A program made the translations under genes and the position numbers. The notes under the pieces were generated by a model. That model was not told the origin of the DNA and made no database searches. It saw only the letters and a list, made by a program, of their open reading frames with translations. Positions 44,637 to 57,019 of a stretch of DNA of 64,000 nt are shown here, piece by piece (position 1 is the stretch's first letter; each line of letters begins with the position of its first letter). Source of the stretch: Pyrenophora tritici-repentis (Eukaryota; Ascomycota; Dothideomycetes; Pleosporales; Pleosporaceae); contig NC_089396.1 in the NCBI RefSeq assembly GCF_003171515.1, positions 62,001 through 126,000 of the forward strand, in the 5' to 3' direction.

Positions 44637-44966
44637 CGGTAGGCTCCTTGGCGATGGCAAGTGACCCCAACATATTAGCGGAGGGACTAACACAGTTACC
44701 CGGCCCCAATGATGTCCTAACTTTAGGAGCTGTTTCCCTCGGTTTTTGACTCCGCTCACACTAAAATAGTAGGCCACCATGGGGACGAGTATCGATGATA
44801 TAGCGAGTTTGGTGCAGGGGCTCACCCTTGGGGCCCACCCCTACTCTGCACGCAACCAATTATCCTTTCCACAAGAAGCTATTCAAGGACTTGATCAATT
44901 AGTCAGCACCATTACTTCACGAGCGCGATCAGTCAAAGATCTCATTGACGATGTAAACAACTCCTT
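44637..44966. other. Fragment between two pogo elements
   Basis: 330 bases that with 47112-47142 form the pre-insertion flank of the next pogo element. An open frame from the ATG at 44779 (MGTSIDDIASLVQG...) is cut by that element. Its family is not recognised. Confidence 0.35.
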
Positions 44967-45122
44967 TACAGTGCCCGTGCACCAGGTGAGCCACGTCGGC
45001 AGGTGAGCCACCCCACCAAATTTGAGCGTTTTCCAAAAATGAGGCTGTACAACAACGAGCAATTGCTATTATCGCGAGTTTTGATGGTGTTGTAGTATAC
45101 TGATGCTTGCAATTACTTTGTA

Positions 45123-47008
45123 CTATTTGAATTTTGCCGGCACGTTGATTGGCCGGCCGCGCGTTGTCATTTTGGGTGGCGGCGGCGGCGGCGGCGGTGC
45201 AGGAGCCGCGCCACTTCCAGCATCAACAACACGATGACGACGAGAAATTTTTGAAATCCGAGTAGATGAGGCTGCTCGCTTGCCCTTCTTATGTGTATCT
45301 CCAGCTTTTTGTGAGGTTGCAGCAGCTCGTTGTTGCTGTTTGAGCGCCCGGGATTTGATGCGCTCATCGGCGGAGGCTTTTCTGGCAGCATCACGAGCTT
45401 GTTTGGCGCGCTGACGCTCAGCTTTTGCCTCCTCCGCGAGCTTTTTTTTGTAGATAATTGAGGCTGCCTTCAGCTCCTTCATCTCAGTTTTCTGGAGTTG
45501 TAGTTGCTCGGCTTCATGTTGTTTCGTGGCCTCGCGCTCGCGAGCTTCATGTATCTTCCGGGGACTCCAGAAAGTCGCGCCGCCGTGATGCTGCTCGGGC
45601 TGCTGTAGATCCAGCGGGTAGCTCTTTTTTGGTGTTTTGTTTTGATGTCGAGCGCGGCGCGCAGCCCGTCGTTTTCGTGATGAAGTAGCTCGTTTTGCGT
45701 TTGTAGAGAGTGCAATGAAGCCGCCAGCTGTTTGGCTTCAACTTTAGCCCTATCCGCAACCGCAGCATCAAAAACTTTGCGCAGCTGAATCCAGCTATTT
45801 CTATCACCGTGCTCACCGATCTTTGAAGCCTCAGCTGCCCTAGTTGTAGTGTTGTTAAAGCGTTTCAGGATGACCTCAGCATCCATTGGCCACACGCCTG
45901 TAGCTTGAAAACTCTTCTTGATGCTATCTGGAGTCATCGTACAGCTCCACGCCGCCCAAAAGATGCTGTAGAACTCGCGTTTTGTGACGTTGACGATGCC
46001 TTGCGCTCGATGAATATGCCTATCCAGCTCGCGAGAATAGTTTGTAGCCAACGGCGCAAACAGCCCGACGTCGAGCGGCTGAAGAGTATGAGTTGCGTGC
46101 GGTGGAAACACAGCTAAAAGTATCTTGTGGGCACCGCAAAAGTCGATAAACTCGGTGGTTACATGGCTGCCGTGGCCATCAAGGATAAGGAGTCTCCATC
46201 GGCGCATTGCTCGCTCCTTCGTGAGCCGATCAAACACCTGTTCGAGCTAGGCTAATCCAAGCTCATTGTTTGACTATCCTGAAGGTGAGTTAGCAAAAAT
46301 AACCTGAGGTTTTTCGGCTTCTACGTCGTCAACCTAGCCCGATCGAAGCGTAGTTTTGCCTGTGTATACTAGCGCCAGCGGCAATGCCTCACCGGAAGCG
46401 CTTACGCAAGTAATGAGTGTAATCCATTCTCTGTTGCCATCCTGGATAGCGGCCTAGCGCTCTTTTGATACCTAAACTACCTTTGTGAAGATCCTTTTTG
46501 AGCGGTTTGTGACGCCAATGGCGAAGCCTTTCTTATCCGCATTCCATATATCGCGAGCCTCAATGCCGTATTCAAGCATTTTTGAGAAGAGCATATGAAA
46601 ATACAGCTCATATCGTTCTTTTGAGTCGGCCTTGTGCCTATCGCGATCGATGCCGGCGCTCCATTTGGTGGTGAGTTTGTCGGCATGACGATGTAGAAAC
46701 CGAGAAACCCAACTTTCTGAAACCTCCACTTTCGCTATCGATCCGGCGAAATTCTGTATCATTTCTCTTGTAGGTGGCAAGCCTTGCTTTACGCATCTTT
46801 CTATGTATATCATGAGCTCGTGCTCCTGTTGTGGGCTGAGTAGCTGTTGTTGTTGATGGGCAGCTGCATTTGAGCGTGTGATGCCTTGGTGCCTCCGCGA
46901 CAACGTCGTTCGATCAACCCCGAATCTTCTTGCGACTGCGCGGTATGAAAATGATGCGCCGGCTTCACGCGATTCAATTGCATCTATCGCAGCCTCAATT
47001 GGATCCAT
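45123..47008 (-). pseudogene. Fot1/pogo transposase with several Trp/Gln-to-stop changes
   Basis: Starts at 47008 (MDPIEAAIDAIESREAG), psq HTH FGVDRTTLSRRH, CENP-B-like HTH SWVSRFLHRHADKL, catalytic LILDGHGSH and LQPLDVGLF, and C-terminus TTRGRPINVPAKFK. Between 46480 and 46240 there are in-frame stops: TAG for Gln before AAIQDG, TAG for Trp before VDD, TAG in SPSG-x-SN, and TAG at 46249-46247 in GLA-x-LEQ. The flanking blocks are well preserved. Not functional as read. Confidence 0.88.
45177..45197. repeat. GGC microsatellite in the pogo coding region
   Basis: A run of GGC triplets encodes a poly-Pro stretch near the transposase C-terminus. Confidence 0.7.
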
Positions 47009-47144
47009 GATGGTGGAGTTGCTGCTTGTTGAAGTTGGAGATACACAGGGTGCAGCTATGCGCGGGGTGGCTCACCTGCCAACGTGGCTCACCTGGTGCA
47101 CGGGCACTGTAATCCATCTATTGGAGATGTGTGTTCGCTCTATA

Positions 47145-48320
47145 ACGTAAGCCACCACCGAGCGCCCGCCCCCACCGAACGCCCGCGAACACGCATTTAC
47201 ACCACCTACTTTGTGAGGCTGTAGAGCCACCCACAACAGCTATTATCACAAGATTTTCTGGTGCTGCAATCGCATGTGGTATTAGAGTAGATTAAATTAA
47301 CTAGAATTACGTAATTACTTTGTAGGTACGCTTAATTCGCCGGCCAGAGCTTGAAGTAGCCATCACCACCGGCTCCTCTCCACTACCTACAGTAGGCTCT
47401 CTATCCACCTCTACACTCTGCACTACAACTTGAAGCTTAAGGCTGCGCCTCTTACCCTTCTAGGACAATTTAAGATCGTTCTAGAGCTGCTTTTTAAGCT
47501 GCCTAGCTATCTATTCTTCCTCGCGGGCAAGGCGCTTTTGTTCAGCTTCACGGTCCCGCTTCTCTTTCGCCATAACTCTGTTAAGACAACGCTCTTTAAG
47601 CTGCTAAGCCTTAGCAAGCTTTTGCTGCTCTCTTAGCTTTATGGCCTTAGTTTTCTAGTATTGAGTCGCTTGTTCTTCTAGGTCTTTTTGCTCCGGGCGT
47701 TAACGAGCTTGCTCTACCTTTATAGGTGACCAGAATTGAGCTTTACTATCTGAATTTTCTGGCGGCAGTAGTAATAAAGCTTTGCAACGCTACCTACGCT
47801 TCTTCTAATTGACTAGGGTCTCTTTAAGTTGGCTGTTCTCATGCTGAAGGAGGGTATTTTTCACGGAGATAGTGTAGATCGTTTGGCTGAGCTTCTTCGA
47901 CTTTGTATCATATATATCATCCACAGCCTGCCTTAAAAGACGCTCTATCTTTCTCCAATCGCTTGCACTAAGTAATGACGTCGTGCTATTGCTTGAAGAT
48001 GGCCTAGAGTTGCTTGGAGTTGCAGTGCTGAAGCGACGGAGTATTGCGTCCGGCTCGAAGGGATGAAGCCCTGTAGCTGCAAAGGCCTTTGTTACAAGCG
48101 TTTCTGTGAAGGAGGAGGTCCATGCGGCATTGAAAAGTCGATAGAAATCGCGCTTGGTGATGGAGGTGAGGCCTTGGGAGATATTCAAGAAGCTGGCAAG
48201 CTCAGCTTTGTATGCAGCTGCCAACGGAGCAAACATGACGACGTCGAGCGGCTGCAGCGTATGAGTACTATGAGGTGGATATATAGCCAATAGAATCTTG
48301 TTCTGGTCGCAATAACGTGT
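47145..48320 (-). mobile_element. Fot1/pogo element, truncated, inverted relative to 42497-44634
   Basis: It starts with the same TIR as the element at 42497 (ACGTAAGCCACCACCGAGCG) after TA at 47143-47144. On the minus strand it keeps the C-terminal half of the transposase (CDQNKILLAIYPPHSTHTLQ, LDVVMFAPL, then the basic coiled tail). The N-terminal half and the second TIR are missing; the foldback element at 48321 marks the break. It differs from the 42497 copy in keeping Gln in CDQNK. Confidence 0.82.
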
Positions 48321-48450
48321 ATCCCTCCGTGCCGGGACTCCCTGTGTGCCGGGACCGGCCAATCAGATCGCTTAAATCACAGACTTCTGCCCAAAATCTG
48401 CAAGTTGATTGGCGGGTCCCGGCACACAGGGAGTCCCGGCACGGAGGGAT
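48321..48450. mobile_element. Foldback/MITE-like element, 36-bp perfect inverted arms
   Basis: 48321-48356 (ATCCCTCCGTGCCGGGACTC...) is the reverse complement of 48415-48450, with further pairing of GGCCAATCA and TGATTGGC just inside. About 58 bases separate the arms. I could not define a clear target-site duplication. Confidence 0.75.
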
Positions 48451-48480
48451 GGACGTTAGGCTATTCAGCAAATCGACTGT

Positions 48481-49843
48481 CTAGGCATGATACCAGCCCT
48501 TCTCATTCAGTACCTGCATTTCTTTGATAATGCAACCCTCTCCAGCTTCTTCGTTTTTTCTGCTCATACTCTTCCACCTTTTGACTCTTCTTGACACCTC
48601 CCACTCTTTGAGCCAAGGTGAGGCTATCCATCGGCGGATGCGATTTTCCCACAAGGCCTTGAATACCTGCCGAGAGGAAAGCAGCAATTCTTGCGGATGT
48701 ACAGCATCGTATGCCTCACCACTATACCCAACACGCACCTGAGGATTTACATAAGTTCGTTTCTCGGCACGAAGAGGATTGTCTATGTGTATTAGGCAAC
48801 ATTCAGAAGCTTCGATATGGGAATTTGCAAGAGAGTCTGGTATTGCACGAAATCGTAGCGGGGGGCTCGAAACGAAAGGTCCAGCAGGCATCGCAACTGC
48901 ATTAGAACGTAACGAATTAGCCATCGACAGGAAAGTAGATAAAAGAACGACTTTATAGCCCGTAGAGCCCATTAATGATATCTTAGACTTACCTATGCCG
49001 TTCCAACAACTAGTCACGGGCACTGGATGATTTCTCAACATCGCTCTTCGGGATTCCCTGGCTCGGAAGTACGGCCACGTCTGCATAAGTGGTTCATGAC
49101 CTTCGGCGTCCCGGAGCGCAAATGTATCGTACAACTGCGGAGGCGAACTAAAGTCCAGTGAACAAGCGGCTGCAAAGTCTCCATTGTTCGTATGGAGTAA
49201 TCGGAAGACGTCCTCTACCTATACTATCGTTAGCTACTCCAAGCAGTTCGAGTGTGAGTCAGCTCGTAAGGCATACTTCAAACATGACGTCGTTCAAGAA
49301 AAGGACTTTATCAAACCGCTCCCCTTGCCGAGCTAGCTCCTGCAAAGACTCAAGGGTCCAGTTACGAAGTCGAGAAAGATATGGTATCCGTCTGAGCTCT
49401 CTCCTTCCCCTAGGTGTGTCTACCCAGCCTGAGCCTCTGTTCACGACAGAGATCTCATCTAGATGAGTAGTCTCCGAAAGAGTTATGTTTCGCCTGATCT
49501 GATGTGCCGCTAGCGCCATGTCAAGCTCCCTCAAGGCACCTTTGCTATCGTCCCAACTCCCATTTTCGTAGACTGTGACGAAGACATTCTCCCGGCCAAG
49601 CGCATTAGCTAGAGCGATTACGGCATCGTTCCAATAACTTCGTAGAGCCTGCTCGCCGTTCCAATACATACTAGCGATGTACACTCGTTCCGATGGTTTA
49701 GTAACAGGTTCGTTCGTAGGGCTCGACAGGCAGCGTAGAATCTGCGTAACCTCAAAAATATTGAACAAAATAAAAACAAGAATGAATACTTGCATAATTG
49801 CACTACGACGCAGCGCTCGTAGGTTGCGCATCATTGCTGCCAT
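48481..49843 (-). CDS. GT69 glycosyltransferase (CMT1/CAP59-like alpha-1,3-mannosyltransferase)
   Basis: Exons 49843-49277, 49212-48993 and 48896-48481, joined over GTATGC...AG and GTAAGT...AG introns; 1203 bases, 400 aa. The N-terminus has one transmembrane segment (IMQVFILVFILFNIFEVTQIL), a type II Golgi anchor. The catalytic domain shows VYIASMYWNGEQALRSYW, FVTVYENGSWDDSK, FDKVLFLNDVMFE, then FRLLHTNNGDFAAACSLDFS and YDTFALRDAEGHEPLMQTWPY and PVPVTSCWNGI, all typical of the Cryptococcus CMT1/CAP59 family. The last exon adds CCLIHIDNPLR and VRVGYSGEAYD. These enzymes transfer mannose to glycans in the secretory pathway. The gene starts 3' of a foldback element and appears intact. Confidence 0.87.
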
Positions 49844-51516
49844 CGAGGCTTTGTAGAGGTATTATCGGAGTAAGTGTAAGTAGTGCGGGAAGGAATTGAA
49901 GGATTGAACTGAGGTTGTATTATGTGTAGCTACGAACATTAGATATACATGAGTGGCTGTAAACAGCGCTAGTATAGGATGGGGAGTCGCATCTCACTGA
50001 AGGTGAGGCGCGGCTGCCCATGAGGCAAGAGATACTCAAACCGTGACAGGTATACTGTACGTCGGAGAAATGAGAGCTACGCAACTAATCGAGGATTTCT
50101 TCCTTCAGCTGCAATCACCTGTCCACCCTAAAATCAGGCATTCTCGCCTAATGACGACCTTAGCCAGATAGTGCTAGTTTGTGTCAGTAATGCCCCTAGA
50201 CAAGCGCATACCAGGTGGGTCAATGTGCCGCGTGGGATGGAAGACGGGCGGCGTGCAAAAAGCGGAAACTGCAAGTGCATGTAAGTGTACTGCAGCCATG
50301 CGGCGAAGCTTTTGTGACAGCCTCGTCCGCTCGCTGTCTGAGCGGTAATTCGTTCCTGGTCCATACAGACAAACGACAGCCTCGCGATTGCCTCGGAGCA
50401 TGGGCGGCTATTAACAAAAAGTGGGCTGGCCCCTTGCTGCGACATCGGCCTCATTTGATATTGCTGCCTACCTACAAAAATTGCATCCTCGCCGCATGGT
50501 TGCAGGCGTGTTCGATCACAGCAGTTGGGTTGGCTGTCACACGTCTAGGCGCTAGGACCGTTCCGTAAGCTTTTGCCGCATGAGCCGCGCGCTGCAAGAG
50601 CCGTCGGATGGTACCTGCATCGCTTCGGCTGACATGCCGAACCAAGATGCCCAGTCTCGGTTCAGAAGTGGCCGAAATTTGGGGGCAAGGCTGTTGACAA
50701 GGCCACGGATGGGATGGTATAGGCTGTGTGGGCGCAGAGCGTTGCATACCTGTCGAGGTGTTTCACTCGGTCCACACTCGGCTCGTTTGGCAACCAAGTT
50801 TGAGCAGTCGACTGAACTGAATCTAATCCTACAATAGGAGCGGGACTGATCGAGACACGACTGGGACGTCACCATAAGCACTTTCGAGAATTCGTCGGCT
50901 CAGCGCAGAGCTGTCATGACAAGAACTGTGCCGTAGTGGCGCGTGTGTTTACTAGTAAGCTGCTTACGCTTCCGAAGTGAGTTTGTGCACGGAACTGAGC
51001 AATTGAGTTCCCGGCGTCTACAGCAAGCGAAACGCGCTTCCGTATACACTGTAGTGTAGACAAGGGTAGGCCAGCCTACTGCAAACAGCTGGGCCGCGCT
51101 TCCTACGCGTTCATGCACAGACCTCTTTGCGGTAATTAACAGGGGTAGATGCCTGAAGTGGGGCTACGGTAGAAACTAGCAATCGCTTCCTAGCTATTTT
51201 ACACTATATCCTCAGTCACACCACTCTTCCTAGAGCTACAAAAGATGTAATTCCCTTCTTAATAGGTGACGCTGCGAGACGTTAAAGAGTGGTCTACTCA
51301 GCTCCTTTCTCGTCGCTATCGCCGTTATCTCAGCCTGCTCGCCGTGAAAAACAGCCGCCACCGCACTACCATCTACGTAACCGTCCGCCTTCCTTCGACA
51401 CTAAGCAAAGCAACGGAGCTCTTCTAGGGGTTCAAGCCTGTGATAAGACAAAAATAGTAATAGACAAGACACATTCAAGTGTGTAATCTACATCCCCTTG
51501 TCGTCTCAGTTGTACT
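49844..51516. other. Long intergenic region
   Basis: 1670 bases, the largest element-free gap. I find no supported gene; the many short frames on both strands overlap each other. It includes the upstream region of the GT69 gene. Confidence 0.45.
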
Positions 51517-52440
51517 CAGACTTTCCAACAAGCAAGTCAAGTCAAGCCGGCTGGCTGGCTCGAGTGGAGCTTGATAAGATGGTGAGCAGCTTGACTTGAT
51601 CACATAATCAAGCTGAGATAGGTAGCTTGCTTAAGGCTTGACTTAATAGCTTGATAGCCTATACTACAAAAATTCCTAATGTTAAGTCTCGTAATAGTCG
51701 CCACCCTAGCTGCTAAGGTCGTACAAAAGCTCTATTTCGTCGTCCGTCATCGTCGACTTAGCCGCGACCTCGACGTCGCCTAAGCCGGCTCTTTGCCACC
51801 GTCTTACGCACTGTGTAGCCGCCAGAAGCTGCGGTTTTATAGTGCGGCGACGCGGCTCGAGGAGGTCGCCAAGCTCACTAAACAGGCGCTCACACTCACA
51901 GCTTGAGGCTGGGGTAGAGAGTACATCGAGCGTGAGCTTGCTGAGGTTAGGGTAGCGATCGCGTAGCTCTACCTAGTATTTAATGGGGTTGTTTGCCTGA
52001 TTGCTACGCTTCTCCGCGCGCAGCTCGCTACGCTTCCACCGCTCGAACTCGTCGTCGTCTGTGGTGTTGTTGATGGAGGCGCTGGGGTTGATGAGGCCGT
52101 CAATCGCGTCGTCCATGTCGCTCGTGAGGACCTTAGGGCGCCTCACCTTGCGCGGTGAGGCGCTATATAGCTGCCAAAGGGCGCGAAAGTTGCGGTTGTT
52201 AGCGACGAGCCACTCAGGTTTATCGCTCTAGACGGTGTCGTAGTACGTTTTGTAGTACGGATGGAGTATTGTAGCAGCGTAGTACGCCGGCGAGTCATCT
52301 AACTTGGCGTAGTACTCGCTGATTTTAGCCCACGCGGCACGTAAGTTAATGGCGAGATGGTCCTTAGGCGCCTCATCGTGCGCGTTGAAGCAGTATCGCG
52401 ATTGGACTAAGCGTGCGCAGGACTCTATAAATAAGGTCTT
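51517..52440 (-). mobile_element. hAT remnant (3' half)
   Basis: The left end CAGACTTTCCAACAAGCAAG resembles the terminus of MITE family 2 (CAGAGTTACCAACAAGCAAG). The sequence after it has many AAGCTTGACTTG-like subterminal motifs. A transposase C-terminal half is on the minus strand and the other end is not found. Confidence 0.75.
51703..52400 (-). pseudogene. hAT transposase, C-terminal fragment
   Basis: Minus-strand blocks APKDHLAINLRAAWAKISEY, YYAATILHPYYKTYYDTV, then after a TAG DKPEWLVANNRNFRALWQLY, and the dimerisation domain ASSCECERLFSELGDLLEPRR. It is related to the dead hAT at 8275-11415. It stops at about 52400 where unrelated sequence starts. At least two in-frame stops. Confidence 0.75.
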
Positions 52441-53136
52441 CAAGCAGTACGTAGCTTCGGAGCCTCATGACGACGAGCAGCTGTCCGCGCCGTCGCGGCG
52501 TAAGCTGCCTGGCAACAGCGACGGCAGCGATCTATACAGTCAAACTATGGCCGTTGACCTCATGTACCTCACCGGGTCAAAATCCCACAAGCGCTTCAAG
52601 CGCGCGAGCCAGCTAGATGTGTCGGCATACACACGGTGTGTCGCCTAATAAGGCCCAATGTACCGCCTCGATCCTACTTCGGCCCAACTCGGACCCAACG
52701 CTATGTATACCTTCGTAGCCCCCACATTCGTAGAATCATCATACACCAGAATACCAATACACAAGATTACCTTAGCTACTGTTATTCACCGTACGATCGT
52801 ACAAGGCCTTCCAACACCTGTTAAGATTCTCGCTCAAAGGGACTTCTACGCAACAGAGTACGCCCAGAGTACGCAATTGAGCTGCACGCTCAGATTGGTT
52901 TCGGTTCGACGGCGCTTACACGGTTTATCAAAGCATCCATCATGGTGCGAATGAAGCTGTGTGTAACATCGTGATGACTTGTGTTGTGAATGAGGTGCAT
53001 TGCAGTTGATGAGGCGTGGGATGGCGGGGTGTTGCATTGAGTCAGGGTCAGGCTAGTGCGGGGAGGAGTCAAGCAAACAAATTGTCTACCAACTCGTCTC
53101 GCGCGGTCAACACTGCAAACACGCCCACACGCTGCC
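52401..53136. other. Region upstream of the isoleucyl-tRNA synthetase
   Basis: A plus-strand frame (about 52385-52646) reads WTKRAQDSINKVFKQYV and later SKSHKRFKRASQLDV and may be a fragment of another hAT, but this is weak. The rest is the upstream region of the synthetase gene, with no recognised element. Confidence 0.35.
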
Positions 53137-56100
53137 ATGTCGATAGACTTCCCCAAGGAGGAGGAGCGCGTGCTCGCCCGCTGGAAGGAGATTGACGCAT
53201 TCCTCAGGCAGGTCGAGCTGGTATGTTCTTTCCACATTCGCAAGTGGCACGCAGGCAAACATTGGGATTATGACATGATATATCTAACACAACCCAGTCG
53301 AAAGGAAAGCAACCATACACCTTCTACGATGGGCCGCCCTTTGCGACGGGACTCCCCCACTACGGCCACCTGCTCGCGTCGACGATCAAGGACATCATCC
53401 CGCGGTACTGGTCCATGAAGGGCCGCTATGTCGAGCGCCGCTTTGGCTGGGACACACACGGCGTGCCCATTGAGTATGAAATTGACAAGGAGCTGGGCAT
53501 GTCCGGCCGCGACGCCGTGAGGGAGCTCGGCATCGCGACATACAACGAGAAGTGCCGCGCCATTGTTATGCGCTATGCCAGCGAATGGCGGTCTACCATC
53601 GAGCGCCTCGGCCGCTGGATCGACTTCGACAACGACTACAAGACCATGGACACGAGCTTCATGGAGTCGGAGTGGTGGGTCTTCAAGCGCCTCTTCGACA
53701 AGGGTGCCGTCTACCGCGGCTTCAAGGTGATGCCGTACAGCACCGCATTGGCCACGCCCCTTAGCAACTTCGAAGCCTCGCAGAACTACAAGGACGTCCA
53801 GGACCCGGCCATCGTCGTCTCCTTCCCGCTCGTCGAGGACCCCAACACGTGCCTGCTGGCCTGGACCACGACGCCCTGGACCCTCCCCTCCAACATCGGC
53901 CTTTGCGCCCACCCCGACTTCGAGTACGTCAAGATCCTCGATGAGGCCTCGGGGCACCACTACATCCTGCTCGAGGTGCTGCTACGTACCCTCTACAAGG
54001 ACCCCAAGAAGGCCAAGTTCAAGATCGTCGAGAAGATCAAGGGCAAGGACATGCTCGGCTGGAAGTACACCCCGCCCTTCGACTACATGTACGACGAGTT
54101 CAAGGACTACGGCTTCAAGGTCCTCAACGACCTCTATGTCACCGCCGAGAGCGGCGTGGGCATCGTCCACCAGTCGCCCGCCTACGGAGAGGACGACTAT
54201 AGAATTGCAATGGCGCACGGCGTCATCAGCGACTCGCGCCCGCCCCCAAACCCCGTCGATGACGCCGGCTGCTTCACCGACAGGGTCAGCGACTTCAAGG
54301 GCCAGCACGTCAAGCAGGCTGACAAGGCCATCATCAAGCACCTCAAGGGCACCGGCCGTCTTATAGTCAACTCGCAGCTCACCCATAGCTACCCCTTCTG
54401 CTGGCGCTCAGACACTCCCCTCCTCTACCGCACCGTCCCGTCCTACTTCATCAAGATCCAGGAAATCGTCCCACAGATGCTCGAGAACATTGCAGGCTCG
54501 CACTGGGTGCCGTCCTTCGTCAAAGAGAAGCGCTTCGCAAACTGGATCACCAACTCCCCCGACTGGGCCGTCTCGCGTAATCGCTTCTGGGGCACACCTC
54601 TACCGCTCTGGGTCAGCGACGATGGCAAGGAGATGGTCTGCGTCGGTAGCATCGAGGAGCTGAAGAAGCTCAGTGGATACGAGGGCGAAATCACCGACAT
54701 CCACCGCGACCGCATCGACAACATCACCATTCCGAGCAAAGAGGGCAGGGGCATGCTGCGGAGGACACCAGAGGTGTTCGACTGCTGGTTTGAGTCCGGC
54801 TCTATGCCCTACGCCAGCGCACACTACCCCTTCGAGAACATCGAGCAGTTCGAGGCGTCGTTCCCCGGCGACTTCATCGCCGAGGGTCTCGACCAGACTC
54901 GCGGCTGGTTCTACACATTGACCGTCCTCGGTACCCATCTCTTCGGCAAGCTGCCCTTCAAGAACTGCGTCGTCAACGGCATCGTGCTCGCCGAAGACGG
55001 TAAGAAGATGTCGAAACGTCTCAAGAACTACCCAGACCCCAACCTCATCATGAAGAACTATGGCTCCGACGCCCTGCGGTTATACCTCATCAACTCGCCA
55101 GTCGTACGTGCGGAGACACTGCGTTTCAAGGAGACTGGTGTCAAGGAGATTGTGTCCAAGGTCCTCCTACCCTTCTGGAATAGCTACCAGTTCTTCGATC
55201 AGCAGGCGACGCTGCTGAAGAAGGTTGCCGACCTCCACTTCGTCTTCGACCCCGCAGCTGAGAAGACCAACACCAACATATTCGACCGATGGATTCTTGC
55301 GTCTTGCCAATCGCTGCTCAAGTTCGTTAACGCCGAGATGGCCGCATACAGACTCTACACCGTTGTACCGCGGTTACTTGAACTCATCGACAACACCACA
55401 AACTGGTACATTCGGTTCAACCGCCGGCGCTTAAAGGGCGAGTACGGCCTGGAAGACACCAAGCACGCCCTCAACACCCTCTTCGAAGTCCTCTACACCC
55501 TCTGCCGCGGCCTCGCGCCCTTCACCCCCTTCATCACTGACAACATCTACCTCCGTCTCCTGCCGCACATTCCTAAAGAGCTCCACTCCGAAGACAACCG
55601 CAGTGTGCACTTCCTGCCTTTCCCTGAGGTCCGCGAAGAGCTCTTCGACGAGTCCGTCGAGCGCCAGGTCAAGCGCATGCAGGCCGTCATCGAGCTCGGC
55701 CGCATCTGTCGCGACCGCGCCAACAAGGGCCTCAAGATCCCGCTCAAGACACTCGTTGTGATCCACCCCGAGCAACAATACCTCGACGATGTCAAGAGCC
55801 TGGAGAACTACATCTGCGAGGAGCTCAACATCCGCGACCTTGTGCTCTCGAGCGACGAGGAGAAATACAAGGTGCAGTACAGCGCCACGGCAGACTTCTC
55901 TGTGCTCGGCAAGAAGCTGAAGAAGGACGCGATCAAGGTCAAAAAGGCGCTGCCCGGCCTCACATCGCAGCAGATCAAGGACTACCTCAAAGCCGGCGAG
56001 ATGACCGTCGACAGTATCACGCTCGAGGCCGAGGATCTAATGGTCAAGCGCAGCCTTGCCAAAGACGACGCGAACAAAGACCAGGAGTTCAACACAGACA

Positions 56101-56453
56101 ATGATGTGCTCATCATCCTGGACGTAGCATCATACCCCGAGCTCGAGCAGGAAGGCCTGGCACGCGAGGTCATCCGTCGCGTGCAGGACCTGCGCAAGAA
56201 GGCCGGTCTCGTGCCGACAGACGACGTGGGCATGGAGTACCGCGTGCTGAGCGACCCAGACGGCTTGGACTTGGAGAAGGCGTTTGAGAACCAGGGACCG
56301 CTGTTTGAAAAGGCGCTGAGGCGGAATGTGGACAAGCATGTCATTACGGAGCTGGATGGCAAGATTGAGGAGGGTAAGAAAGAGGGCGTGATTATGGAGG
56401 AGGAGCAGGAGTTGCACAAGGCGACGTTCATGTTGAGGTTGGTGAAGCTGTGA
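53137..56453 (+). CDS. ILS1: Cytoplasmic isoleucyl-tRNA synthetase
   Basis: Exons 53137-53220 and 53298-56453, joined over a 77-bp GTATGT...CCCAG intron in phase 0; 1079 aa, close to the about 1070 of the yeast enzyme. A class I synthetase charging tRNA-Ile with isoleucine. The HIGH signature is HYGH in FATGLPHYGHLLAS soon after the intron; the KMSKR signature is in DGKKMSKRLKNYPDP (about 55005-55040). Between them lies the editing domain (WTTTPWTLPSN, AYGEDDYRIA). The anticodon-binding domain follows (WYIRFNRRRLKG, APFTPFITDNIYLRL), then a C-terminal eukaryotic extension. GC-rich third positions and complete motifs indicate strong constraint. No mitochondrial targeting signal is evident, so it is the cytosolic form. 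No damage by transposons. Confidence 0.96.
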
Positions 56454-57017
56454 AGTGATGTGATGGAAATGGGATTGGACAGGTGTGATCAAGACAAAAG
56501 TAGATGATGATAGAACGAAGACAAGCGTATATTTAGATTGACGTCTTGGAATGCTCTACGTGATGTGTTGTGAGTCTTGTCATTGCATCTTATATGCTTT
56601 CTGAAATACATGTTAGCGAAGTTGGCTGAAGGGAGAGGGAGAGGTACGAGATAGCAGTCTTTGAGCTTCATGAACTCAGCATTGCACATGCCCTTGTGTA
56701 CGTTCGAGTAGTCTGCGAAGATGCATTTTCCATAGAGTGTGCTCTATATTTATGTATTAGTACTGCAGAAGGGGCCAAGTTGTTAGACGTGTGTAAGTAC
56801 CTCTGTCGAGCACTTCCCCACTGCGGTGGCGAGTTTGCCGATGGGGCGTGTTCGGCCTGGCATTTTGGCGGAATAGCGGGGCCTTCTTTGTAACAATGCC
56901 CCAGTCTTGTCAAATGCTCTACAACGTTAGTTGATCTTGTGTTGGATGGTATCTCAATGTCCTCATCGTTGGAAATGTCTCGATGACGACTGTCATGCAC
57001 AGACCATTCTGCATTTC
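56454..57017. other. Intergenic region
   Basis: About 560 bases after the synthetase stop, holding its 3' UTR. I see no gene. Confidence 0.45.
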
Positions 57018-57019
57018 TA

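Larger units (their letters stand above)
44969..47109 (-). mobile_element. Fot1/pogo element with 46-bp TIRs (one mismatch)
   Basis: 44969-45014 and 47064-47109 are inverted repeats starting CAGTGCCCGTGCACCAGGTG, with one C/T difference. TA flanks both ends (44967-44968 and 47110-47111). 2141 bp; transposase on the minus strand. Confidence 0.9.

Noticed and set aside
50134..51118. Several overlapping open frames of 60-117 codons
   Set aside because: They overlap on both strands with no domain, splice pattern or codon bias that supports any one.
53268..53960. A 230-codon minus-strand open frame
   Set aside because: Antisense shadow in the GC-rich isoleucyl-tRNA synthetase exon.
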